Shown here in pieces: positions 56,180 through 63,949 of a stretch of DNA of 64,000 bases. How positions within the stretch are numbered: position 1 is the stretch's first letter; each line of letters starts with the position of its first letter. Under the pieces are notes generated by a model. That model had not been told where the DNA came from. It ran no database searches and saw nothing but the letters and a program-made list of their open reading frames with translations. Both the position numbers and the translations under genes were made by a program. Source of the DNA: an uncultured Aquimonas sp. (GTDB lineage: Bacteria > Pseudomonadota > Gammaproteobacteria > Xanthomonadales > Xanthomonadaceae); the NCBI RefSeq assembly GCF_937888285.1, contig NZ_CALART010000065.1:20028-84027 (forward strand), given 5' to 3'.

Positions 56180-56635
56180 ATGTTCGGGGACTACGGCGAC
56201 TGGGGCGTCAATGCGCTGGTGGTGGCGGCGACCGTGGTGATCGTCTCGCTGTGCGTGCTGCTGCACTACGAGGCCCTGCAGTGGCTGTCGGAGCGCCTGC
56301 GCCGCATGGCCGGCCGGCGCCGCCGGCGGGTGCTGGTGGGCGTCTACGCACTCGTGCTGATCCACGTCGTCGAGATCTGGCTGTTCGGGGTCTCGCTGTA
56401 CGTGCTGATGTGGGTGCCGGGCGCGGGCGGCATCGCCGGCATGGCGCATCCGCTGCTGCTGGACGCGGTCTACCTGTCTGCAGCCAGCTACACGACGGTG
56501 GGCTTCGGCGACGTCGCGCCGCTGGGGCCGCTGCGCTTCCTGATCGGCACCGAGTCCCTGGTCGGGCTGCTGCTGATCGGCTGGTCGGCGAGCTTCACCT
56601 ACATCGAGATGGAGGCGTTCTGGCGGCAGCGCTGA
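56180..56635 (+). CDS. Two-TM potassium-type ion channel protein
   Basis: This 151-residue inner-membrane protein of the Ion_trans_2 type has three hydrophobic helices and a pore loop with selectivity filter TTVGFGD (in AASYTTVGFGDVAPLGPLRFLIG). A basic cytoplasmic loop, ERLRRMAGRRRRRVL, separates TM1 and TM2. There is no RCK or ligand-binding domain, so gating is not evident. It is followed 70 bp later by the Kef-type antiporter gene, so both may serve K+ homeostasis. Confidence 0.88.
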   Translation: MFGDYGDWGVNALVVAATVVIVSLCVLLHYEALQWLSERLRRMAGRRRRRVLVGVYALVLIHVVEIWLFGVSLYVLMWVPGAGGIAGMAHPLLLDAVYLSAASYTTVGFGDVAPLGPLRFLIGTESLVGLLLIGWSASFTYIEMEAFWRQR

Positions 56636-56705
56636 TGTGCTGCCTGCAGCGGGGCGCAGGATCGTCGTTGCTACACTTCGGCGGCTTTCAGCCATCGGCC
56701 TCGCA

Positions 56706-58685
56706 ATGGGCATCGACCTCACCCACGTCCTGATCCTGCTCGCCATCACCGTGGCGATCATCCTCGGCTTCCAGCGCATGCATGTGCCGACCAGCCTCGC
56801 CTACCTGCTGGTCGGCCTGGTGCTGGGCCCGCACACGCCGGGCGTGGTGATGGAGCCAGGGCCGATCCAGGCCGTCGCCGAGTTCGGCATCGTCTTCCTG
56901 CTGTTCACCATCGGTCTCAACTTCTCGCTGCCGCAGATCCACGCCCTGCGCCACCAGGTGCTGGGTTTGGGCACCGGCCAGGTCGCGCTGACCACGGCGG
57001 TGGTCGGCCTGATGGCCTGGCTGATCGGTTTGCCGGCCGCCGCGGCCTTCGTCGTCGGCGCGGTGTTCGCGCAGTCCTCCACCACCATCATCAGCAAGCA
57101 GCTCGCCGACCAGGGCGAGGACGCCTCGCGCCACGGCCGCCTCGGCACCGCGATGTCGGTGTTCCAGGACGTCACCGCCGTGCCCTTCGTGGTGATCATT
57201 CCGGTGCTGGGCACGGCGGCCGGCGCCGCCCAGCTCGGCGGCGCTCTGGGCTGGGCCCTGCTCAAGGCCGCGCTGGCCCTGCTGCTGGTGTTCTTCGCCG
57301 GGCGCTGGCTGCTGCGGCCGCTGTTCCATCTGGTCAGCCGCAACCGCTCCGCCGAGGTGTTCACCCTGGCCGTGCTGCTGGTCGCGCTGGCCGCGGGTGC
57401 GATCACCCACGGCCTTGGCCTGTCGATGGCGTTCGGCGCTTTTCTCGCCGGCATGGTGCTCGGCGAGACCGAGTTCCGGCACCAGGTCGAAAGCACGATC
57501 AGACCCTTTCGCGACGTGCTGCTGGGCCTGTTCTTCATCGGCATCGGCATGCTGTTCGACCCCGCCGCGCTGCCGCAGATCTGGCATCTGGCCCTGCTCG
57601 GTGCGCTCGCCCTGCTGCTGCTGAAGGTGCTGGTGGTGGTCGCGATCGTGCGCGCCAGCGGCATCGAGACCGCGACCGCCTGGCGCACCGCGCTGATCCT
57701 CGCGGTCGGCGGCGAGTTCGGCTTCGCCCTGCTGGCCCTGGCCCTGCAGGGCGGGGTCATCGGGCAGGAGGCCGGCCAGGTGGTGCTGAGCTCGGTGCTG
57801 TTCTCGATGGTGCTGGCGCCCTTCCTGATCCGTTACAACGGGCCGCTGGCTCGCTGGCTCTCGGGGCGCCAGATCGCGCCCGACCTGAAGGATCTGCCGC
57901 GTCCGGATTCGTCCGCCTGTGCCGGCCTCGATGGCCACGTCATCGTCTGCGGCTACGGTCGTATCGGCCAGAGCGTGGGCAATTTCCTCGAAGCCGAGCG
58001 GATCGCCTACGTCGCCCTCGACCTCGACCCCTCGCGGGTCCGCGAGGCGCACCGGGCCGGTGAGCCGGTGTTCTACGGCGACGCCAGCGAGAACGGCGTG
58101 CTGGAACTGGTCGGCCTGGCGCGGGCGCGCCTGCTGGTGATCAGCAGCGAGGACACGGGCGCCGCCCTGCGCATCCTGGAGTACGTGCGTCGCCACCAGC
58201 CCGGCCTGCGGGTGATGGTGCGCACCCGCGACGAGAGCCAGGTCGATGCCCTGCGTGCGGCGGGCGCCTCCGAGGTCGTGCCAGAGACCCTGGAGGCCGG
58301 CCTGATGATCGCCACCCAGGTGCTGCGCGTGCTCGGCGTGCCGGCACCGCGCGTCGCCCAGCTGATGGACGAGCAGCGCAGCGCCAAGTACCGCCTGCTG
58401 CGCGAGCTGTTTCCGGGCGATGCCCTGGCGACCGGCCGCGAACTGGACGACGCGGCGCGCCTGCGCAGCGTGCGCGTCGAGGCCGGCAGCGCCGTCGTTG
58501 GCCGCAGCCTTGCCGAGCTGGCCGCCGAGGGCGGACAGCTGGCCGGAGAAATCGCGGTGATCGTGCGCGAGGGCCGGCGCCTGCTGAACCCGCCCCAGGA
58601 CCTGCGCCTCGCCGCCGGCGACACCGTCGTGGTGTTCGGCAGCCCCGAGCAGTGCGCGCGAGCGCGCGAAGCGCTGGGGGCCTAG
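56706..58685 (+). CDS. CPA2 family K+/H+ antiporter (KefB/KefC/YbaL-like)
   Basis: This 659-residue inner-membrane antiporter has about 12-13 TM helices in residues 1-390 (opening MGIDLTHVLILLAITVAIILGFQRMHVPTSLAYLLVGLVLGP, with FGIVFLLFTIGLNFS, AQSSTTIISKQL and GLFFIGIGM). TrkA_N follows (HVIVCGYGRIGQSVGNFLE, a Rossmann GxGxxG, about 415-530) and a TrkA_C domain closes the protein (about 570-655). It lacks the Kef glutathione-regulation loop as far as can be judged, so a YbaL-like role is more likely. ATG 56706 is chosen over the in-frame 56637. Confidence 0.92.
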   Translation: MGIDLTHVLILLAITVAIILGFQRMHVPTSLAYLLVGLVLGPHTPGVVMEPGPIQAVAEFGIVFLLFTIGLNFSLPQIHALRHQVLGLGTGQVALTTAVVGLMAWLIGLPAAAAFVVGAVFAQSSTTIISKQLADQGEDASRHGRLGTAMSVFQDVTAVPFVVIIPVLGTAAGAAQLGGALGWALLKAALALLLVFFAGRWLLRPLFHLVSRNRSAEVFTLAVLLVALAAGAITHGLGLSMAFGAFLAGMVLGETEFRHQVESTIRPFRDVLLGLFFIGIGMLFDPAALPQIWHLALLGALALLLLKVLVVVAIVRASGIETATAWRTALILAVGGEFGFALLALALQGGVIGQEAGQVVLSSVLFSMVLAPFLIRYNGPLARWLSGRQIAPDLKDLPRPDSSACAGLDGHVIVCGYGRIGQSVGNFLEAERIAYVALDLDPSRVREAHRAGEPVFYGDASENGVLELVGLARARLLVISSEDTGAALRILEYVRRHQPGLRVMVRTRDESQVDALRAAGASEVVPETLEAGLMIATQVLRVLGVPAPRVAQLMDEQRSAKYRLLRELFPGDALATGRELDDAARLRSVRVEAGSAVVGRSLAELAAEGGQLAGEIAVIVREGRRLLNPPQDLRLAAGDTVVVFGSPEQCARAREALGA

Positions 58686-58731
58686 GACAGGCGCCGGGCC
58701 TGACGAGTCTGGGATTGTGCCCGCGCGGCAC

Positions 58732-58969
58732 GGATGGCGCGCCCGCGGCTGGGCCGCAGGCCGAGCCGGCGTAGCCCTGTGCGGATTCACTCCGCGCAGG
58801 GCGCCGGGCGGTGCGGCCAGGAAGGCCGCACAGGAGTCTTGCGACAGCGTGGAGCGAGTTCGCGCGCCATGGAAGGCGCGCCCGCAGACCGGCCGTAGGC
58901 CGGTATGGCGTAGCCCTGTGCGGATTCACTCCGCGCAGGGCGCCGGGCGGTGCGGCCAGGAAGGCCGCA
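58732..58969. repeat. 99-bp direct repeat, two copies 139 bp apart
   Basis: 58732-58830 and 58871-58969 share most positions. The last ~62 bp (from GCGTAGCCCTGTGCGGATTC to GGAAGGCCGC) appear identical. The repeat contains GGATTCACTCCGCGCAGGGC-type dyads. The 58686-59101 interval has no gene. Confidence 0.88.
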
Positions 58970-59101
58970 TCCGCCCGTATCCAGAAATTTCAAACGCCCG
59001 CGATCTCCCGCAAACAGCCGCGCATCTGCTGGACAGCTTCGGGCTTCACGCGCACACTACGCGCCCCGCGCAGGATGCGCGGCGATTGAACCGGGGGGCG
59101 T

Positions 59102-59545
59102 GTGTCGGCACTGCTGCTGCTCAATGGACCAAACCTCAACCTGCTCGGCACGCGCGAGCCGGAGGTCTACGGCCGCACCACGCTCGCCGACATCGAGGCC
59201 GATCTGAGCCAACGCGCCGAAGCCGCAGGCTACCCCCTGCATTGCTTCCAGTCGAATGCCGAGCACGCCCTGATCGAGCGCATCCACGCCGCCCGCAGCG
59301 ACGGCACCGCCTTCATCCTGATCAATCCGGGCGCTTTCACCCACACCAGCATCGCTCTGCGCGATGCCCTGGCCGGGGTGGCGATCCCCTTCATCGAGCT
59401 GCACCTGTCGAACGTGCATGCCCGCGAGCCCTTCCGCCAGCACTCCTACCTGTCGGACCTCGCGGTGGGCGTGATCTGCGGCTTCGGTGCCGACAGCTAC
59501 CGCCTCGCGCTCACCGCCGCGCTCTCGCGGCTGGGCGCGGGCTGA
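59102..59545 (+). CDS. aroQ: Type II 3-dehydroquinate dehydratase
   Basis: This 147-residue cytoplasmic enzyme performs the third shikimate-pathway step by the type II (dodecameric) mechanism. Signatures NGPNLNLLGTREPEVYG (catalytic Arg and Tyr), FQSNAEHALIERIH, INPGAFTHTSIALRDAL and ELHLSNVHAREPFRQHSYLS (catalytic His and Arg) are complete. The start is GTG 59102 with a GGGGGG Shine-Dalgarno-like run just upstream. It is followed by accB 43 bp later, the common aroQ-accB-accC order. Confidence 0.95.
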   Translation: MSALLLLNGPNLNLLGTREPEVYGRTTLADIEADLSQRAEAAGYPLHCFQSNAEHALIERIHAARSDGTAFILINPGAFTHTSIALRDALAGVAIPFIELHLSNVHAREPFRQHSYLSDLAVGVICGFGADSYRLALTAALSRLGAG

Positions 59546-59588
59546 CCTTTCTCGCCCGCCCGCGCGGGCAACACGCAACGAGGACTGC

Positions 59589-60071
59589 ATGGATCTGCGC
59601 AAGATCAAGAAGCTGATCGATCTGCTGGAAGAGTCGAACCTGACCGAGATCGAGATCCGCGAGGGCGAGGAGTCGGTGCGCCTGTCGCGCGCCAGCACCG
59701 CCGCGCCGGCGCCCGCCCCGGTCTATGCCGCCCCCGCGCCGGTGCAGGTCGCCGCACCGGTCGCGGTGCCGATGGCCTCGCCGACCGAAGCCGCCACCGG
59801 TTCGGTGAAGAACACCGCCAGCGCCGCCCTGCCCGAGGGCCACGTGGTGCGCTCGCCCATGGTCGGCACCTTCTACGCCTCGCCGAATCCCGACTCGCCG
59901 CCCTTCGTGAAGCTCGGCCAGAGCGTCAAGGCCGGCGACACGCTGGGCATCATCGAGGCGATGAAGATGTTCAACCCGATCGAAGCCGATGTGTCCGGCA
60001 CCGTGGTCGCGGTACTGGTCTCGAACGGCAAGCCGCTGGAGTTCGATGAGCCGATGTTTGTGATCGGCTGA
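59589..60071 (+). CDS. accB: Acetyl-CoA carboxylase biotin carboxyl carrier protein
   Basis: This 160-residue carrier subunit has an N-terminal MDLRKIKKLIDLLEESNLTEIEI, then an Ala/Pro-rich hinge (about 36-75). The biotinyl domain carries the EAMKM motif, where K126 is biotinylated, preceded by the thumb SPMVGTFYASPNPDSPPFV. GAGG lies 6 bp before ATG 59589. In most gammaproteobacteria accC follows at once. Here a 448-bp insertion with an S23/IVP ORF intervenes. Confidence 0.96.
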   Translation: MDLRKIKKLIDLLEESNLTEIEIREGEESVRLSRASTAAPAPAPVYAAPAPVQVAAPVAVPMASPTEAATGSVKNTASAALPEGHVVRSPMVGTFYASPNPDSPPFVKLGQSVKAGDTLGIIEAMKMFNPIEADVSGTVVAVLVSNGKPLEFDEPMFVIG

Positions 60072-60078
60072 CGCCGAC

Positions 60079-60512
60079 GGGAATCGGGAATGGGGAATCG
60101 GGAATCGTCGAAGCGGCCGCACGAGCGGTTGGAGGTCTGGCGCGACGCCATGGACCTCGTCGAGGCGGTCTATCGGTTCTCCTCCCGCTTTCCGGATTCG
60201 GAGCGCTTCGGTCTCGTCTCGCAGATCCGGCGCGCGGCCGTGAGCATTCCCTCCAACGTGGCCGAAGGTGCGGCGCGCAGGTCCAAACAGGAGTACCTGC
60301 GTTTTCTGTCCATCGCGCGAGGCTCGCTGTCTGAAGTCGACACGCACGTCCAGATCGCGCGACGACTCAAATTCGCGGAAACGGACGTCAACCTGGATGC
60401 GCTGGTGGACCGCTGCTTCGCCAAGCTGACCGCCCTTATGAACTCCCTCAGTCGTACGGACCGCGGCGCGCCCGCTTCTGACGATTCCCCATTCCCGATT
60501 CCCGATTCCCGG
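60079..60512. mobile_element. IVS-like insertion between accB and accC bounded by complementary heptamer arrays
   Basis: The left array 60079-60107 reads GGGAATCGGGAATGGGGAAT... and the right array 60483-60512 is its reverse complement in kind (GATTCCCCATTCCCGATTCC...). RNA from this segment could pair the two arrays into a ~29-bp stem enclosing the four-helix-bundle ORF, the architecture of 23S rRNA intervening sequences. No terminal duplication was identified. Confidence 0.55.
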
Positions 60513-60530
60513 CCCTCCAATGCTCGATAA
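60090..60530 (+). CDS. Four-helix-bundle protein, 23S rRNA intervening-sequence (S23/IVP) family
   Basis: This 146-residue protein has the family pattern HERLEVWRDAMDLVEAVYRFSSRFPDSERFGLVSQIRRAAVSIPSNVAEGAARRSKQEYLRFLSIARGSLSEVDTHVQIARRL (residues about 11-95). ATG 60090 and the last ~20 residues (PFPIPDSRPSNAR) are encoded by the flanking heptamer arrays, and the stop lies 11 bp inside accC. IVP proteins are encoded in rRNA introns-like inserts and in scattered intergenic sites. Their biochemical role is unknown. The position inside an essential fatty-acid operon implies it is transcribed with accB and accC. Confidence 0.88.
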   Translation: MGNRESSKRPHERLEVWRDAMDLVEAVYRFSSRFPDSERFGLVSQIRRAAVSIPSNVAEGAARRSKQEYLRFLSIARGSLSEVDTHVQIARRLKFAETDVNLDALVDRCFAKLTALMNSLSRTDRGAPASDDSPFPIPDSRPSNAR

Positions 60531-61887
60531 AGTCGTCATCGCCAACCGAGGTGAAATCGCGCTGCGCATCCTGCGCGCCTGCCACTCGCTCGGTATCAAG
60601 ACCGTCGCCGTGCACTCCACGGTGGACCGCAACCTGAAGCATGTCGCCATGGCCGACGAGTCGGTCTGCATCGGCCCGGCGCCGGCCTCGGAGAGCTATC
60701 TCAACGTGCCGGCGCTGATCGCGGCGGCCGAGGTCACCGACGCCCAGGCCATCCATCCGGGCTACGGCTTCCTGTCCGAGAACGCCGACTTTGCCGAACG
60801 CGTCGAGCAGTCGGGCTTTGTCTTCATCGGGCCCAAGGCCGACACCATCCGCCTGATGGGCGACAAGGTCGAAGCCATCAAGGCGATGAAAGCCGCGGGC
60901 GTGCCCTGCGTGCCGGGTTCGGGAGGGCCGCTCGGCGATGACGGCGCGGAGAACATCCGCATCGCGCGCGAAATTGGTTTTCCGGTGATCATCAAGGCGG
61001 CCGGCGGCGGCGGTGGTCGCGGCATGCGCGTGGTGCATTCCGAGGCCGCGCTCAACAACGCCATCCAGACCACTCGCGCCGAAGCCAAGGCGGCCTTCGG
61101 CAACGACATGGTCTACATGGAAAAATTCCTGGAGAACCCGCGCCACGTGGAGATCCAGGTGCTGGCCGACGGCCAGGGCAGCGCGATCCACCTGGGCGAG
61201 CGCGACTGCTCGATGCAGCGCCGCCACCAGAAGGTGGTCGAAGAAGCGCCCGCGCCCGGCATCACGCCGGAGCAGCGCGCCGAGATCGGCGCGACCTGCG
61301 TCGAGGCCTGCATCCGCATCGGCTACCGCGGCGCCGGCACCTTCGAGTTCCTGTACGAGAACGGCCGCTTCTACTTCATCGAAATGAACACCCGCATCCA
61401 GGTCGAGCATCCGGTGACCGAGCTCGTGACCGGCATCGACCTGGTGCGCGAGCAGCTGCTGATCGCCGCCGGGCACAAACTCTCGATCAAGCAGGAAGAC
61501 GTGGTCCTGCGCGGCCACGCGATCGAGTGCCGCATCAATGCCGAAGACCCCGAGACCTTCATGCCCTCGCCGGGCCTGATCAAGCACTTCCACGCGCCGG
61601 GCGGCCCCGGCGTGCGCGTCGATACCCACATCTACGAGGGTTATCGCGTGCCGCCGAACTACGACTCGATGATCGGCAAGCTGATCGTGCACGGCGCCGA
61701 TCGCGCCCAGGCCATCGCCCGCATGCGTGTGGCGCTCAGCGAGATGGTCGTCGACGGCATCAAGACCAATGTGCCCCTGCAGCAGCGGATCATGGCCGAC
61801 GGCGGCTTCCAGGCCGGTGGCGCCAACATCCACTACCTTGAGAAGAAGCTGGCGGAGGCGCGGGAGAAGGGGATTGGGCTGGGCTGA
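60520..61887 (+). CDS. accC: Acetyl-CoA carboxylase biotin carboxylase subunit
   Basis: This 455-residue ATP-grasp enzyme carboxylates biotin on AccB. Seen are MLDKVVIANRGEIALRILRAC, the ATP loop KAAGGGGGRGMRVV, HVEIQVLADGQG, ERDCSMQRRHQKVVEEAPAP and the catalytic EMNTRIQVEHPVTE; the length is typical. ATG 60520 overlaps the end of the inserted IVP ORF by 11 bp and follows the right heptamer array by 7 bp. There is no good Shine-Dalgarno (CCGGCCCTCCA). Its translation may therefore depend on coupling to the inserted ORF. Confidence 0.96.
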   Translation: MLDKVVIANRGEIALRILRACHSLGIKTVAVHSTVDRNLKHVAMADESVCIGPAPASESYLNVPALIAAAEVTDAQAIHPGYGFLSENADFAERVEQSGFVFIGPKADTIRLMGDKVEAIKAMKAAGVPCVPGSGGPLGDDGAENIRIAREIGFPVIIKAAGGGGGRGMRVVHSEAALNNAIQTTRAEAKAAFGNDMVYMEKFLENPRHVEIQVLADGQGSAIHLGERDCSMQRRHQKVVEEAPAPGITPEQRAEIGATCVEACIRIGYRGAGTFEFLYENGRFYFIEMNTRIQVEHPVTELVTGIDLVREQLLIAAGHKLSIKQEDVVLRGHAIECRINAEDPETFMPSPGLIKHFHAPGGPGVRVDTHIYEGYRVPPNYDSMIGKLIVHGADRAQAIARMRVALSEMVVDGIKTNVPLQQRIMADGGFQAGGANIHYLEKKLAEAREKGIGLG

Positions 61888-62023
61888 ACACCGATGTCAA
61901 CCCAGCTTGACCTAGGCGCCTAGGCTCACGTACTGTTGCATCCGCTGCAACACGAAAGTTGCCCTGAATCGTGCCCCCGGTAGTACGCTCTCGACCCGCG
62001 CAAGCGGTTATCCGTCGATTGCC

Positions 62024-62045
62024 GAGCCCGGGGGCTCTGTTTTTA
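62024..62045 (+). terminator. Terminator or attenuator between accC and the NYN gene
   Basis: GAGCC-CGGG-GGCTC hairpin (62024-62037, one extra G) followed by TGTTTTTA. It lies 17 bp before the NYN start and so could end acc transcripts or form a leader for the NYN gene. Confidence 0.7.
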
Positions 62046-62061
62046 TGGGGTGGGGTGTTGT

Positions 62062-62793
62062 ATGCGTACTGCGGTTCTGGTCGATGGCGCGTTCTTTCTC
62101 AAGCGATTTCGGCGAGTGTTTCCTGATGGAAGCCTCCGGAGTCCAGCTGTCATAGCTCACACCGTTCATGTCCTCGCGCAGGAGCACCTGAAGCGCTTGG
62201 GGCGCGATCAGCAAGCGCTGTATCGGATCTTCTTCTACGACGCTCCGCCTCTCCTCAAGCGCATGCATAGGCCGATCAGCAATCGAAGCGTTGATCTGGC
62301 AACGAGTGACGAGGCCAAGTTTCGAATCGCGATGCATCAGGCTCTCCGCCGTCAGCGAAAGGTCGCGCTTCGTCTGGGACAGCTGTCCGACCACGTAGGC
62401 TGGGCGCTGAAGGATGCTGTCCTAAAGAGTTTGCTCAAGCGCGAACGGTCCTGGTCAGAGCTTTCCGACGACGATTTCCAGCTGACGGTTCAGCAGAAGG
62501 CCGTCGACATGCGCATCGGGCTCGATATTGCTTCGCTTGCTTATCGGCGATTGGTTGATCAAGTGATCTTGGTCACCAGTGATGCGGACTTCCTCCCTGC
62601 GGCCAAGCTTGCGCGGCGTGAGGGCATCGATTTCATGCTTGATCCGATGGGGCGAGCCATTGGCGATCATCTCCACGAACACATCGATGGAGTTCAATCC
62701 ACCCGCTTGGTGAACCTCGCCATTCAGATCCAGGAGTTTGTCGAGAGTCAGACTGCGCGCTCCAACGATCACATGAACGAAGACGACGATTGA
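62062..62793 (+). CDS. NYN-domain protein (PIN-like nuclease fold, LabA/DUF88-related)
   Basis: This 243-residue predicted RNase-like protein has acidic residues at the positions expected for an NYN active site: AVLVDGAFF (first Asp), KAVDMRIGLDIASLA (central Asp pair) and VILVTSDADFLPAAKLARREG (late Asp cluster). The N-terminal segment YRIFFYDAPPL is family-like. ATG 62062 is chosen; the frame also has GTG 62050. The base composition is clearly lower in GC than either neighbour and codon use is less biased, which points to transfer. It is inserted between accC and prmA and ends one base before prmA starts. Genes of this type occur widely in accessory regions, so an RNA-directed defence or processing role is possible but unproven. 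Confidence 0.85.
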   Translation: MRTAVLVDGAFFLKRFRRVFPDGSLRSPAVIAHTVHVLAQEHLKRLGRDQQALYRIFFYDAPPLLKRMHRPISNRSVDLATSDEAKFRIAMHQALRRQRKVALRLGQLSDHVGWALKDAVLKSLLKRERSWSELSDDDFQLTVQQKAVDMRIGLDIASLAYRRLVDQVILVTSDADFLPAAKLARREGIDFMLDPMGRAIGDHLHEHIDGVQSTRLVNLAIQIQEFVESQTARSNDHMNEDDD

Positions 62794-62794
62794 T

Positions 62795-63694
62795 ATGCCC
62801 CACCTCAAACTCCGCCTCACCTGCACCCTGCCGCAGCAGCCCGCCGTCGAAGAAGCGCTGGAAGAGCTGGGCGCACTCGCGGTGACCCTGGCCGATGCGC
62901 ACGCCGATGCGCCGGACGAGCAGGCGATCTTCGAGCCCGGCGTGGGCGAGATGCCGCTGTGGGGCGAGATCGTGCTGGAGGCGCTGTTCGAGCATGACGT
63001 CGATACCGCGCTGCTGCAGAACGAACTCGCCGCGCGCATGCCGGCCGAGGTCGCCGCCAGCGCCAGTACCGAGGAAGTGCCCGACCAGGATTGGGAACGG
63101 GCCTGGATGGACCAGTTCAAGCCGATGGCCTTCGGCCGCCGCACCTGGGTCTATCCCTGGAACATCGAGCCGCCGGCCGATCCCGAGCTGGCAGTGATCC
63201 GGCTTGATCCGGGTCTGGCCTTCGGCTCGGGCACGCATCCGACCACGGCCCTGTGTCTGGAGTGGCTGGATGGCCTCGACCTGCGCGGCAAGACCGTGCT
63301 GGATTTCGGCTGCGGCTCGGGCGTGCTGGCGCTGGCCGCGCTGGTGCTGGGAGCCGAGGCTGCGGTCGGTGTCGACAACGATCCGCAGGCGCTGACTGCC
63401 ACCGCCGACAACGCCGAGCGCAATGGCGTCGGCGCTCGTCTGCGCGTCTACGCGCCGGAAGACGAGCCGACCGCGCAGTATCCGGTCGTGGTCGCCAACA
63501 TCCTCGCCACCGCGCTGGATGAGCTCGAACCCCTGCTGGCAGCGCGCACCGCGCCCGGCGGCTTGATCGCCATGTCCGGCATCCTCGATGGGCAGGAGGA
63601 CGAGCTGCTGCTGCGCTATGCGCCGCACTTCACCGAACTGCGCGTGGATCGCCGCGAGGACTGGGTGCGGATCTCGGGCCGCCGCAAGCCGTAG
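62795..63694 (+). CDS. prmA: Ribosomal protein L11 methyltransferase
   Basis: This 299-residue SAM-dependent enzyme trimethylates L11. The N-terminal substrate domain (MPHLKLRLTCTLPQQPAVEEALEELGALAVTL) is followed by the catalytic domain with LDPGLAFGSGTHPTTALCLEWL, VLDFGCGSGVLALAAL (motif I) and VVVANILATALDELEPLL. ATG 62795 follows the NYN stop by one base. The TAG stop (63692-63694) sits at the start of a degenerate REP-A copy. prmA next to accBC is conserved in gammaproteobacteria, so the NYN gene is the intruder. Confidence 0.95.
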   Translation: MPHLKLRLTCTLPQQPAVEEALEELGALAVTLADAHADAPDEQAIFEPGVGEMPLWGEIVLEALFEHDVDTALLQNELAARMPAEVAASASTEEVPDQDWERAWMDQFKPMAFGRRTWVYPWNIEPPADPELAVIRLDPGLAFGSGTHPTTALCLEWLDGLDLRGKTVLDFGCGSGVLALAALVLGAEAAVGVDNDPQALTATADNAERNGVGARLRVYAPEDEPTAQYPVVVANILATALDELEPLLAARTAPGGLIAMSGILDGQEDELLLRYAPHFTELRVDRREDWVRISGRRKP

Positions 63695-63889
63695 GGTTGT
63701 CCCTCGCCCACGGTGGATTCGCACCTGCCTTGACCATGCCCTTCGACAAGGCACATCGAATGCGGGCCAGGGCGCATGCCTGGCGCGATGTTCAGCGGAT
63801 GAACGTCGATGGTGTGAGCGCGAACGCCTGGTACGCACTCGCCGACCCGAGGCGGGCCTGCAGCTCCGGTGGGCCAGGGCCCACCCTAT
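63691..63889. repeat. Degenerate REP-A at the prmA stop and an intact inverted REP-A
   Basis: GTAGGGTTGTCCCTCGCCCA (from 63691) is a decayed REP-A whose first bases make the prmA stop. A perfect inverted copy lies at 63868-63889. No gene is seen in 63695-64000. Confidence 0.75.
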
Positions 63890-63949
63890 GAATACGCGAG
63901 CCTAGGCTAGACCTTGCATCTCGCTCCGCCTGCGGCAACGCTCGCTCCC

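Noticed and set aside
56688..58790. 700-residue minus-strand frame
   Set aside because: It is a shadow of the Kef-type antiporter, His/Gln-rich without domains.
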